In this document: piece after piece, positions 29,927 to 38,523 of the stretch | How positions within the stretch are numbered: the first letter of the stretch is position 1 | Layout: each line of letters starts with the position of its first letter | From: Acetobacter sicerae | GTDB taxonomy: Bacteria > Pseudomonadota > Alphaproteobacteria > Acetobacterales > Acetobacteraceae | Assembly: GCF_011516765.1 (NCBI RefSeq) | Contig: NZ_JAAABN010000011.1 | Location: forward strand, 1 to 64,000 | DNA length: 64,000 nucleotides | Direction: 5' to 3' | The notes under the pieces: generated by a model | Told to the model about the DNA's origin: nothing | Databases searched by the model: none | What the model saw: only the letters and a program-made list of their open reading frames with translations | Translations under genes and position numbers: made by a program

Positions 29927-30853
29927 GTGTCAGGTACAGCCACTCCGCACACGGACATTCGTAGCACCGGCTGGATTTCCCGCCTTCCCGCTCCGTTACG
30001 CCCCTATGCGCTTCTGGCGCGTCTCGACCGGCCGATCGGCACCTGGCTTCTCTTTCTTCCGGGCGCATGGGGTATTCTGCTGCCGGGCGCGGAGGGCGCC
30101 ACCTCGCCGCTTGAGCGCGTGCGTCTGCTGGTGCTGTTCGGAATCGGCAGTCTGGTGATGCGGTCCGCCGGATGTGTCGTCAATGACATGTGGGACCGGG
30201 ACATCGACCGTCAGGTCACACGCACCGCAGGACGCCCCCTTGCATCCGGCGCCCTGAGAATGCGCCACGCGGCGCTGTTTCTGCTGCTTCTGCTGCTGAT
30301 CGGGCTGAGCATCCTGCTCCAGCTCAATCCACTGACCCAGCTTCTCGGCGCTTCCTCCCTTATTCTGGTCGGGCTTTACCCGCTGGCGAAACGGTTCACA
30401 TGGTGGCCGCAGCTTGTCATGGGATTCACGTTCGGCTTCGGCGCTCCGATGGGTTACGCCGCTATGGCGGATCGCTGCGACATGACCCAGGTCCTGCTGT
30501 ACTCTGCGACCATCCTCTGGCAACTGGGCTTCGACACGATCTACGGCTTTCAGGACATGGATGACGACGCCCGGATCGGAGTGAAATCCACGTCCCTTCT
30601 CTGGCAGGGACGCGCCAGAGAGTTTGTCGGTGTGTGTTATGCCGCCGCCGGCCTCGCCTTTCTGGGCGCGGGCTTTCTCGCGCACACCGGTATCGGCTTC
30701 TATCCAGTCGCGCTTTTCTGCATCGCCCTGCTGCTGAAACAGGCCGTCTCCGTCAATCCACAGGATCCGCGTCTCTGTCTCATCCAGTTCCGGGCCAACA
30801 GGGACATAGGCGTTGGATTCGCACTCGCCTGTCTGGCGGGTCTCGTGTGGTGA
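29927..30853 (+). CDS. ubiA: 4-hydroxybenzoate polyprenyltransferase UbiA
   Basis: Integral-membrane prenyltransferase that attaches the polyprenyl tail to 4-hydroxybenzoate in ubiquinone synthesis. Both aspartate-rich motifs are intact: CVVNDMWDRDIDRQVTRTAG with the typical RPLASG after it, and FDTIYGFQDMDDDARIGVKS. The N-terminal LARLDRPIGTWLLFLPGAWG is equally characteristic. The gene uses a GTG start at 29927 with an AGAGGG site six bases upstream. It is divergent from rsmE and probably monocistronic. Confidence 0.95.
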   Translation: MSGTATPHTDIRSTGWISRLPAPLRPYALLARLDRPIGTWLLFLPGAWGILLPGAEGATSPLERVRLLVLFGIGSLVMRSAGCVVNDMWDRDIDRQVTRTAGRPLASGALRMRHAALFLLLLLLIGLSILLQLNPLTQLLGASSLILVGLYPLAKRFTWWPQLVMGFTFGFGAPMGYAAMADRCDMTQVLLYSATILWQLGFDTIYGFQDMDDDARIGVKSTSLLWQGRAREFVGVCYAAAGLAFLGAGFLAHTGIGFYPVALFCIALLLKQAVSVNPQDPRLCLIQFRANRDIGVGFALACLAGLVW

Positions 30854-30882
30854 GACACACAAAACGACATTTTCAAGAAAAA

Positions 30883-30913
30883 AAGCCCGCAATGTTCTCA
30901 TCCGGACGGGCTT
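30883..30913 (-). terminator. Strong terminator oriented for the minus strand
   Basis: Arms AAGCCCG (30883-30889) and CGGGCTT (30907-30913) with a run of A to the left, so that on the minus strand the hairpin is followed by a T-run. It lies downstream of ubiA, but its T-run suits minus-strand transcription. No minus-strand coding gene lies on the far side, so its client is unclear. Confidence 0.6.
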
Positions 30914-31340
30914 CACAATACGGCACAATAAGAATGACGAAGTCGTTCTTTTTGTATCATTTTCCCAGCAACTTTCTCCCTGTATGTGCCGGCAGAAGCT
31001 GCTTCTGATTTAATCGAACCATTTCAATGAGATAGCGTATCATAACCCTTTTCAGAACGGGCGTTTTATTGCGGACCGATTCTTTTTTATTTTATAATTA
31101 TCTTTTTTGATAATTTTTATCATAAATAAAAACATATTATTCGATACAACGTATCTCTATAACGCAACTAATATCCGCTTACATGACTGTATAAATATAA
31201 AAACAAAAAATAAAATTATACCACTTATTATCGCAACACCCCGCTTTCCGTTAATTCATCGTTAAATATTGCCTTCGTTTTTCAGTTGGTATCGCAATAA
31301 TGGAGATGTTCACTCGATCACAAAAGAAAGAGAGTATTTA
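30914..31340. other. AT-rich intergenic region
   Basis: More than 400 bases, very AT-rich (notably 31080-31260), with no supportable coding frame on either strand. It should contain the promoter of the small HTH gene at its right end. With the minus-strand terminator at its left edge it could also encode a small RNA on the minus strand, but no conserved structure was recognised. Confidence 0.4.
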
Positions 31341-31655
31341 ATGCCTCGCGCACTTATATGGTCCACAGAACAGGACGAAAAACTTTCATTTCTTCTTAAT
31401 AAGAAAAAGATGACACTTAGAAGTGCCGCAAAAGAACTTGGAGTCAGCAGAAGCTTTATTCACAGACGGTCTCAGAAAATGCAAAGTGAGATCCATTTTC
31501 ATGCCTGTAGCACTGCTCGGGAACAGGCCGGGCTTGAACCACTGGCCGCAGGTCACCCCATCAGCTGGCTCGCCATCCAGACACGCAGGCAGGCCCGCCT
31601 GTACAACAACCACAACAATAACGAAGACCTCACCAAACTTGCAGAAGCCGCCTGA
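31341..31655 (+). CDS. Small HTH protein resembling the GcrA N-terminal domain
   Basis: A 104-residue protein whose first ~46 residues (IWSTEQDEKLSFLL, then TLRSAAKELGVSRSFIHRRS) follow the pattern of the GcrA DNA-binding helix bundle: W-x-T/S-x2-Q/E at the start, LGVS/T in the turn, and I-x-R/G-x-x-x-L/M in the recognition helix. It lacks the GcrA cysteine-rich C-terminus. Instead it has AGHPISWLAIQTRRQAR and an asparagine/histidine-rich tail. The ATG at 31341 follows an AGAAAGAGAG site; the upstream frame from 31269 is AT-rich leader. It is isolated from neighbours. A DNA-binding role is inferred. Confidence 0.6.
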   Translation: MPRALIWSTEQDEKLSFLLNKKKMTLRSAAKELGVSRSFIHRRSQKMQSEIHFHACSTAREQAGLEPLAAGHPISWLAIQTRRQARLYNNHNNNEDLTKLAEAA

Positions 31656-31673
31656 GATCTGAGCGTCACAAAC

Positions 31674-31694
31674 CCGTTTCGAAACGCGAAACGG
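31674..31694 (+). terminator. Hairpin after the small HTH gene
   Basis: CCGTTTCG (31674-31681) pairs with CGAAACGG (31687-31694) around a five-base loop, 19 bases after the stop. There is no T-run. Confidence 0.45.
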
Positions 31695-31908
31695 ATCAGT
31701 CTATCCAGAACAGATCGATCGCGTGAACACTTACCACTCTCAGGATAGTATCCCTCCGGCCAAAACGGATGTCATGGAAACATGGCATCCGCGATGGTAT
31801 TTTGGCATATGTCTGCCGTAACGCCCTGCCCCTGTTTTCGGCAGACTGTCCGGACCGACCATGGTCCGTGCCGCGATTACGTTCATCGGACTCCCTCGGA
31901 TACCTGTC

Positions 31909-33126
31909 ATGCCTTCATCGACCGCAACGTCTTCCCAGACATCCACCAACCAGAAAAGCGCGGGAAACGGCGGTTTTTCTTCCCTGAAGCTGAACGCCGC
32001 CCTGCTTGCGCGTCTTGGAAAGGCAGGCCTGAAGGATCCTACCCCCATTCAGAAGGCGGCCATTCCGGCCCTGCTTTCCGGACATGATGCGGAAATCCTT
32101 GCTCCCACGGGAACAGGCAAGACCGCCTGCTACCTGCTGCCATTGCTCGATTATCTGCTTCGCAAGAAAAAAAACACGGCCCTGATCATCGTCCCGACAC
32201 GTGAACTGGCGCGTCAGGTCACAGAAATGGGCACACTGCTGGCCACACGCCCCGAACTTGAACCTTTTGCTGTCTATGGCGGCACGAAAGACGATCCTGA
32301 CAGGGAATATGACGCCCCGCCTGAGACCGCCCGCCTGATCGTGGCGACGCCCGGTCGTCTGCTGGATATGCTCCGCACGGAACGCGTTGAGTCGGCATCC
32401 TGCCGCTTTCTCGTCCTCGACGAGGGTGACCGGCTGATGACCGGGGAATTCCGCGACGAAATGCTGGGTATTCTGGCCCTTCTACCCCGCGACCGACAGA
32501 CTATTCTTGTGTCCGCCACCGGCTCACAGGAAACGATGACCGCAGCCCAGCAGTTTCTGTACAAGCCAGTGCGGATCGAACCGGCAAAAGACGAGAAACC
32601 CAGCATCCGGCAGGCGGTTCTGTTCGTTGACAAGGCCGCCAAACCGACAGCCGTGGAAGCACTTCTTCGTCGCCATCCCGACCGCAGCGCCATCGTGTTC
32701 GCGTCAACCCGCGACGAGGCCGATCTGCTGACAAAACAGCTCCGTAAACGGGGGCTGAAAGTCGTGGGGCTGCATGGGGGCCTTACCCAGCCCGCAAGAA
32801 ATGCCGCCATCGACGCTTTTTCCAGCGGCAAGGCGACAATTCTTGTCGCCACCGACATCGCAGCACGCGGTCTGGACGTTGAGCAGGTGGGACAGGTCAT
32901 CAACATGTCCCCTCCCGAACTGCCCGATAATTATCTGCACCGGATCGGGCGCACAGGACGGGCGGGACGCATGGGGTGGGCGGCGACGCTCTGCTCCGCG
33001 GAAGAACGCAAGACGATGCGGAAAGTGGAAAGCACGCTCGGTCTCAAGCTGGTGGCGCTGCCGGTGCCTACTCTTTCACGGGACACACCACCACGCGACA
33101 CGCCGCCACGTTCCCGCAAGCGGTGA
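31909..33126 (+). CDS. DEAD-box RNA helicase with a DEGD motif II
   Basis: ATP-dependent RNA helicase of the DEAD-box superfamily, likely acting in ribosome assembly or mRNA turnover. The motifs in order are: Q-motif region GLKDPTPIQKAAIPALL, Walker A APTGTGKTACYLLP, PTRELARQ, ATPGRLLDML, motif II VLDEGDRLM (coded at 32419-32430), VSATG, IVFASTRDEAD, DIAARGLDVEQV and HRIGRTGRAGR. Motif II reads DEGD instead of DEAD, and motif III lacks the usual final T of SAT-x-P. The C-terminal tail is short and basic with a DTPPRDTPPRSRKR repeat. Start choice between 31861 and 31909 is uncertain, as neither has a good ribosome site. Confidence 0.87.
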   Translation: MPSSTATSSQTSTNQKSAGNGGFSSLKLNAALLARLGKAGLKDPTPIQKAAIPALLSGHDAEILAPTGTGKTACYLLPLLDYLLRKKKNTALIIVPTRELARQVTEMGTLLATRPELEPFAVYGGTKDDPDREYDAPPETARLIVATPGRLLDMLRTERVESASCRFLVLDEGDRLMTGEFRDEMLGILALLPRDRQTILVSATGSQETMTAAQQFLYKPVRIEPAKDEKPSIRQAVLFVDKAAKPTAVEALLRRHPDRSAIVFASTRDEADLLTKQLRKRGLKVVGLHGGLTQPARNAAIDAFSSGKATILVATDIAARGLDVEQVGQVINMSPPELPDNYLHRIGRTGRAGRMGWAATLCSAEERKTMRKVESTLGLKLVALPVPTLSRDTPPRDTPPRSRKR

Positions 33127-33212
33127 ACGCCCTTATGGCATAAAAATTCACGCAATAGACTGATTATTTTGTGTTTCCTGAATAAGGAGCCGCGTCCTTA
33201 CAGACATTCGAT

Positions 33213-33255
33213 AAAACGAAAAAGTTTTTGGGTGCCGCCTTTTTTCAAAAAGGCG
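33213..33255. repeat. Dispersed intergenic element, copy 1
   Basis: An element with a short hairpin (CGCCTTTTT and AAAAAAGGCG as read on the minus strand), followed there by a GGCACCCAAAAACTTTTTCG-like tail. A related copy lies on the opposite orientation at 54846-54885, sharing CTTTTTGAAAAAA, then C-ACCC and an AAAACT-like segment. It is located between the helicase and bioCD stops, so it may also act as a shared terminator. Confidence 0.5.
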
Positions 33256-33347
33256 TCGTCTTCTGAAGCTGTTTGTAATGAAATGGAGATTTCACGAGAC
33301 GACTTTCGCCGTCAATCCATCAATCCGGAAACTGATCTCCAAAGCAA

Positions 33348-34787
33348 TCAGTTTTCCGAACAACTCCAGCGCGGCATGAGGCGGGCCGCGTCCTTCACAC
33401 TCTCCGTAGTGATATTCTCAAAGAACGGTACTTCCGCCAGAACGGCGACGTGGCCATGCTCCTCGATCGCCGCCCGATTACCCGGATTGGGCGGCCCGTT
33501 CAGCACGACACCGGCAATTCCGATCCCCCGACGACGTAATGCTTCAAGAGTGAGCAGCGTATGGTTGACCGTTCCGAGCCCACTGCGCGCCACAACCACC
33601 ACCGGCAGACCAAATTCCGCGATCTGATCGATCAGCAGAAGATCTTTCGCCACAGGCACATCCACTCCGCCCGCGCCCTCCACAACAAGAGGTCGCTCCG
33701 GCTGGCGCATCGGCAGAACCAGACGTTTCACATCAACAGCCCGCCCCTCCGCCGTTGCCGCTGCCTGTGGAGACAGTGGCGCCAGAAAGGTATCGGCAGG
33801 AGGAAGGATGCGATCCGCGTCCGCTCCAGCAAGTTCCGTGACCGTCGGTGTGTCGCCTGCCTCATCCGCCAGCCCCGTCTGAAGAGGCTTCCAGTACAGC
33901 GCGTCCCAGGCTCTGGTCAGACAGGCCGAGATAAAGGTCTTGCCCACTCCGGTGTCAGTGCCCGTCACAAAAACACCAGCCCGTGGCGCACGACGAAAAA
34001 GCCCGAACGCAATATCCCATGTCAGCGCAGCCCCTGCCGCATCGAAACGACGCACTACTTTTCGAAGGGTACCAGCGGTCAGGGGGAGTCCGCCAGCAAC
34101 GGGCGCCGTCGCGCCTATCCGCTTCAGCCCACGCAGAAACGCCAGACCACCCGCTGTCTGTTCGACAAGCGTCTCAAAATCCCACTGTCCAAAGGGAGCC
34201 TGGAGCAGTGAACCAACGGCATTCGTCGGCCATCCTTTCTGAAAGGATGAGCGTGTCGGATAAACGCGGATATTCGCCGCAACACCTTCCTGCGCATGCG
34301 CCTGTCGCCACTCAGCGAAAGACTCAGCGGCGAGCGTGGAGACAGCCAGCAGGCCTCCCGGAGCCAGCAGGCCATAGAGCGCCGACAGAGCCTGTTCCGG
34401 CGGATCGATCCATTGCAGGGCAAGATTGCCGCAAATCAGATCGAAGCGACCAGCGAGCCGCGGCGCCGCCGCATCCATAACGGCGAACGCTACATCATCC
34501 CCGCAACGGACCCTGGCCCGCTCAAGCATTTCAGGAGCCAGATCCGTGGCGAGCACTTCCGCATCCGGCCAGCGCTCTTTCAACAGCGCCGTAAACGCGC
34601 CGGTCCCACAGCCAAATTCCAGAATACGCGCAGGCTTACGATCACCAAACGTGCGAACAATCCTGTCGAGCAGACGGCGCGAGACCAGCCGCTGAATGGC
34701 TGCTGCTGAATCATACTCTTCAGCCGCACCAAAGCGCGCGGCGATGGCCGTGCGTTCCTGCTCCGTCTGCGGGCGTTTATCGACCAT
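33348..34787 (-). CDS. BioC-BioD fusion: malonyl-ACP methyltransferase and dethiobiotin synthetase
   Basis: One 479-residue frame carries two biotin enzymes. The N-terminal ~260 residues are a SAM methyltransferase like BioC, which masks malonyl-ACP to start pimeloyl synthesis: ILEFGCGTGAFTALL (motif I), ATDLAPEML, then NLALQWIDPPEQAL. From about residue 270 there is a complete BioD: GVFVTGTDTGVGKTFISA (P-loop), YWKPLQTG, LVVEGAGGVDVPVAKDL and VVLNGPP. The ATG at 34787 overlaps the preceding esterase gene's stop by 11 bases. It is last in the bioF-esterase-bioCD operon and convergent with the helicase. No stop or frameshift separates the two parts. Confidence 0.9.
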   Translation of the reverse strand: MVDKRPQTEQERTAIAARFGAAEEYDSAAAIQRLVSRRLLDRIVRTFGDRKPARILEFGCGTGAFTALLKERWPDAEVLATDLAPEMLERARVRCGDDVAFAVMDAAAPRLAGRFDLICGNLALQWIDPPEQALSALYGLLAPGGLLAVSTLAAESFAEWRQAHAQEGVAANIRVYPTRSSFQKGWPTNAVGSLLQAPFGQWDFETLVEQTAGGLAFLRGLKRIGATAPVAGGLPLTAGTLRKVVRRFDAAGAALTWDIAFGLFRRAPRAGVFVTGTDTGVGKTFISACLTRAWDALYWKPLQTGLADEAGDTPTVTELAGADADRILPPADTFLAPLSPQAAATAEGRAVDVKRLVLPMRQPERPLVVEGAGGVDVPVAKDLLLIDQIAEFGLPVVVVARSGLGTVNHTLLTLEALRRRGIGIAGVVLNGPPNPGNRAAIEEHGHVAVLAEVPFFENITTESVKDAARLMPRWSCSEN

Positions 34788-35424
34788 CGGCAGAGAATTC
34801 CTCACAGGCTTCAAGAATGAATGTCGCGCACCGGTCCGGATGGGTCAGAGGCAGAAGATGGCCACCTGTCTCAAGCCACCCGATCCGCTCCGCCAGAAAT
34901 GAGGCCTCCGTCATGGCCGGGCTGACAATCGCATCGTCCCGACTGGCCAGAGCAGCATGTACGCGATGCCCCTGCGCGCGGGCGTCACCTTTCTGCAAAA
35001 GGCTTAGCCCGTCCAGGAGACGCGTCGTTTCCGGCATTCCGAAATCCTCCGTTTCCTGTCCGGAAAGACCACAGTTCGCACGAAACTGCCGCAGAACCGG
35101 CGCAGCATCCCGCTCGAGACCTTTCATCATGCGATCCAACACGCGAGGCATGGCACCAACCGGAAAATCGTCCGCTCGGCTGAAACGCGTAAACCCGTTG
35201 ATCCCCAGTACAATACTGCCCTCTGGCAGACCGGCATGGGTCAACAACCAGAGCAATCCAAGGGAATGTCCAACTGCCAACAAGGGCTGACCGGTCGGCA
35301 AGCCTGTATTCGCTGGCCCAAAGAACCCGAGATCGAGCGTGATGGCAGGCCGTCCGAGCCTGTCCTGCACCGGTTTCCACATCTCGGGCAAAAAACCCCA
35401 GCCATGCACAAGAACAATCTGCAT
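34777..35424 (-). CDS. Alpha/beta hydrolase, probable pimeloyl-ACP methyl ester esterase (BioH-like)
   Basis: A 215-residue alpha/beta hydrolase starting LVHGWGFLPEMWKPV, the usual oxyanion-hole region. The nucleophile elbow is GHSLGLLWLL, and a likely catalytic histidine lies in GGHLLPLTHPD. Its place between bioF and bioCD points to the step that removes the methyl mask from pimeloyl-ACP, done by BioH in E. coli and by BioG, BioK, BioJ or BioV in others. Overall it resembles BioH, but which esterase family it belongs to needs phylogeny. The ATG at 35424 shares bases with the bioF stop (TGATG), so translation is coupled. Confidence 0.8.
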   Translation of the reverse strand: MQIVLVHGWGFLPEMWKPVQDRLGRPAITLDLGFFGPANTGLPTGQPLLAVGHSLGLLWLLTHAGLPEGSIVLGINGFTRFSRADDFPVGAMPRVLDRMMKGLERDAAPVLRQFRANCGLSGQETEDFGMPETTRLLDGLSLLQKGDARAQGHRVHAALASRDDAIVSPAMTEASFLAERIGWLETGGHLLPLTHPDRCATFILEACEEFSADGR

Positions 35425-36614
35425 CAGGTCACACCGCACAGACGCACGACCGCGTCAGCAAGACGCTGCACATCGTCCTCCGTATGGGCGGCTGACAGAG
35501 TGATTCGCAGGCGGCTCTCGCCTTTCGGCACGGTCGGCGGCCGGATCGCGGCGACAAGCATTCCGTCCGCTTCCAGACTTGCCGCGACAGACAGCGCCGT
35601 CGCCGCCTCACCCAGCATGACCGGCACGATCTGCGTGCTGGAAGCGCCTGTCGTCAGTCCGGCTTCATGCAGGCTTTGCCGCAGCGTCTCCCCATGACGC
35701 GCAACACGGGCTCTTTCATCCTCCAGATCCGGCAGCAGTTCCAGCGCCGCGTCCGCAGCCCCGAGCATGGCTGGCGGGAGAGCGGTGGAATAGATGAATC
35801 CGGAGGCGCTGTTGATGAGCCAGTCACACAGGGCGCGTGAACCGGCAATGTAAGCACCCATCCCGCCCAACGCCTTGCTGAACGTGCCCATGATGAGATG
35901 CACCCCGTCCGGCGCTTCGCTCGCCAGCCCCGCGCCGTGTGCCCCAAGAACGCCCGTGGCGTGAGCCTCGTCGAGACAGAGAAAAGCGCCATACTGCTCC
36001 GCCAGTGTCGCCAGACCGGGAACATCGGCCCGATCGCCATCCATGCTGAAGACACTTTCGGTCAGGATCAGCTTCAGTCCGGGCTCACTGACGCGGACTT
36101 TCAGAAGCGCTTCGAGATGATCAAGGTCATTATGCCGGAACCGGATCTGCCGGACGCCAGCCGCCGCGCATCCCTGATGCAGGCTGGCGTGATTCAACCT
36201 GTCCGCAAAAACCAGCGGTGCCGCTCCCATCTGTTCCGAGGACAGACGTGCAAGGGCCGGCACCAGCGAGGCATTGGCCTGCCAGCCAGAGGCGAACAGC
36301 AGGGCGCCCTCGGTTTTCTTGAGGCGGGCGACCCGTCCCTCGACCTGCTCGTGCAGCAGACGCGTGCCAGTCACCAGCCGGGATGCACCACTTCCGGCCC
36401 CATAACGCAGCGCCCAGTCGGCGGCCCGCTCTTTCAGTCGGAGATCCTGCGACAGGCCGAGATAGTCATTTGATGAAAAATCAATCAGACATGCGTCATC
36501 CGGACGTGCAAAACGCGCCCCGCCCACCGCAGTCATGGGCCGGAGAACGCGCCGCCGGTCCTGCGCCTGAAGCGCATCAACGGCCTGCCTGAAAAGGGAA
36601 TCAAATCGGGTCAT
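35424..36614 (-). CDS. bioF: 8-amino-7-oxononanoate synthase BioF
   Basis: PLP enzyme joining pimeloyl-ACP and alanine, the first ring-assembly step of biotin synthesis. Key features: IDFSSNDYLGLSQDLRLK at the start, GAGSGASRLVTGT, LCLDEAHATGVLGAHG, and the PLP lysine in MGTFSKALGGMGAYIAG. The 396-residue length is normal. It is the first gene of the minus-strand bio unit and is divergent from bioA, with 288 bases between the two starts. No recognisable BioR or BirA box was seen there. Confidence 0.93.
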   Translation of the reverse strand: MTRFDSLFRQAVDALQAQDRRRVLRPMTAVGGARFARPDDACLIDFSSNDYLGLSQDLRLKERAADWALRYGAGSGASRLVTGTRLLHEQVEGRVARLKKTEGALLFASGWQANASLVPALARLSSEQMGAAPLVFADRLNHASLHQGCAAAGVRQIRFRHNDLDHLEALLKVRVSEPGLKLILTESVFSMDGDRADVPGLATLAEQYGAFLCLDEAHATGVLGAHGAGLASEAPDGVHLIMGTFSKALGGMGAYIAGSRALCDWLINSASGFIYSTALPPAMLGAADAALELLPDLEDERARVARHGETLRQSLHEAGLTTGASSTQIVPVMLGEAATALSVAASLEADGMLVAAIRPPTVPKGESRLRITLSAAHTEDDVQRLADAVVRLCGVT

Positions 36615-36902
36615 GCTGCGAAGGTGGTGCCGGAACGCTGATTAAGGGTCAATCATGCAATGGTGTCCGCTGCTGTTCCTGCTCCCGGAACTCCTTTCCG
36701 GTTGCGGCCGCCAGACAGGAGCACGTCACCTTCCCGCCCAAGTTTCTCTCCTGTTTACACGAAAAGATTTCTGAAACCTGCCATTTATCCAGAGAGCGGA
36801 TCGACCGCCCGGAAACAGGCTTTTCTCTGCCGCACAGATGGCAACCGGCCAATGCGCTGATATGAAAGAGACGCCCCAACGCCGCCCCGAAAGGAATTTC
36901 CC

Positions 36903-38162
36903 TTGTCCTCACCCGACTGGTACGAAGACGGTCTGCCTCATATCTGGCTTCCCTACTCCCAGATGAAGACCGCCCCGGCCCCGCTGGCCGCTCGTGCGAC
37001 GGAGGGCAGCCGAATCACGCTTGAGGACGGACGTTCTCTGGTGGACGGTGTGGCGGCATGGTGGACGGCGTGCCACGGCTACAATCATCCGCATATCCGC
37101 GCCTGTGCAGAGGCCCAGCTTGCCCGCATGCCGCATGTAATGTTCGGTGGCATGGTCCATGAGCCTGCATTGCGGCTCTCTTCCCGACTGGCCGCCCTGC
37201 TGCCGGGCGATCTGGAGCGGGTATTCTATACGGATTCCGGTTCCGTCGCCGTCGAGGTGGCGATGAAGATGGCGATCCAGTATCGCCTCAATCGCGGAGA
37301 GGCCGGACGCACGAAACTGCTGGCGTTCAGGGGTGGCTATCACGGCGACACGCTGGCCACGATGGCGATCTGCGACCCCGAGGAAGGGATGCACCATCTG
37401 TTCGCCGGAGTGATGCCCGCACAGCATGTGATCGACCTGCCACGGGATGAGGAGACTACGGCGGCGTTTGAAGCATTTCTGACCGATCACGCTCACGAAA
37501 TCACCGCCATCATTGTCGAACCACTGGTGCAGGGCGCGGGCGGAATGCTGTTTCACTCGCCTGACGTGCTGCGCCGCCTGCGCAATGCCGCCGACCGGCA
37601 TGGACTTCTACTGATTCTGGATGAAATCTTCACAGGATTTGGCCGGACCGGAACAATGTTCGCCTGTCAGCAGGCTGGAATCGTGCCTGACATCATCACG
37701 CTCTCCAAGGCGCTCACCGGCGGCACGATGGCGCTGGCTGCGACCGTTGCACGCCGTCATGTGTACGAGGCGTTTCTCTCCGATAATCCCGAACATGCCC
37801 TGATGCACGGGCCAACTTTCATGGCCAACCCGCTGGCCTGCGCCTGCGCGAATGCGTCGCTCGACCTGTTCGAACAGGAATCGCGACTTGAACAGGTTGC
37901 AGCGCTTGAAACCGCTCTTAGCGAACAACTGGAACCCTGCCGCACGCTGCCGGGCGTGAAGGATGTGCGGGTCATGGGCGCTATCGGGGTGGTGGAACTG
38001 GACAATATCGCTGACCCGGCGGCGCTCCGGACGCGCTTTATCACGGAAAATGTCTGGATCAGACCTTTCCGCAATATCGTTTATCTGACACCGGCTTTCA
38101 CCATCGCGCCTGAGGACTTACGGACACTGACACAGGCCATCCACACGGTCCTGTCAGCGTAG
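36903..38162 (+). CDS. bioA: Adenosylmethionine-8-amino-7-oxononanoate aminotransferase BioA
   Basis: PLP aminotransferase converting 8-amino-7-oxononanoate (KAPA) to 7,8-diaminopelargonate. The opening HIWLPYSQMKTAPAPL, DGVAAWWTACHGYNHPHI, FRGGYHGDTLATMAICDP, DEIFTGFGRTGTMFAC and the PLP-lysine segment ITLSKALTGGTMALAAT are typical of BioA. It starts at TTG 36903 with an AAGGA site seven bases upstream, an uncommon start that could lower expression. With the divergent bioF-esterase-bioCD unit it supplies all steps from malonyl-ACP masking to dethiobiotin except the shared fatty-acid cycle. Biotin synthase bioB is not in the window. Confidence 0.94.
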   Translation: MSSPDWYEDGLPHIWLPYSQMKTAPAPLAARATEGSRITLEDGRSLVDGVAAWWTACHGYNHPHIRACAEAQLARMPHVMFGGMVHEPALRLSSRLAALLPGDLERVFYTDSGSVAVEVAMKMAIQYRLNRGEAGRTKLLAFRGGYHGDTLATMAICDPEEGMHHLFAGVMPAQHVIDLPRDEETTAAFEAFLTDHAHEITAIIVEPLVQGAGGMLFHSPDVLRRLRNAADRHGLLLILDEIFTGFGRTGTMFACQQAGIVPDIITLSKALTGGTMALAATVARRHVYEAFLSDNPEHALMHGPTFMANPLACACANASLDLFEQESRLEQVAALETALSEQLEPCRTLPGVKDVRVMGAIGVVELDNIADPAALRTRFITENVWIRPFRNIVYLTPAFTIAPEDLRTLTQAIHTVLSA

Positions 38163-38523
38163 CATCACGGAGCATGGCGACTTTTCCGTGCGACTATTTA
38201 TTGAACAAGCCGGGATCAAAGGGACTATGTCCCTTTGTGGGGGCCAGCGGAAAATTCCCGCAGAATTCTTCCAAACTTCAGATACATCGTGAGATTGTAG
38301 AAGTATTTTCTTACACATGACACCAAGAAAACGTGTTTTATAGGATGCATCAATGGAACATCGCTGAAAATCAGCCGTCAAAGAATCTCTGAATCCATCA
38401 CACAGAATAAACCAGTATCAAGGAATGTTTCCCCCGCAATATGGCTCGCAGACGTTTACATCTCGGCTGTCATTGAGGATGATCCTGTTTCGACTTCGGA
38501 ATAACATGACCAGAGACAGGAAT
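38163..38523. other. Gap between bioA and the first Tat aminotransferase gene
   Basis: Holds a hairpin soon after bioA and the presumed promoter of the aminotransferase gene. A longer in-frame start for that gene exists at 38425, but the translated leader is not signal-like. Otherwise nothing recognised. Confidence 0.45.
38217..38237 (+). terminator. Hairpin after bioA
   Basis: CAAAGGGA (38217-38224) pairs with TCCCTTTG (38230-38237) around a five-base loop, 55 bases past the bioA stop. It lacks a T-run but is the only candidate terminator between the two plus-strand genes. Confidence 0.5.

Noticed and set aside
36615..36902. A BioR or BirA operator between bioF and bioA
   Set aside because: No TTATNNATAA-like or BirA-type dyad found in the divergent region.
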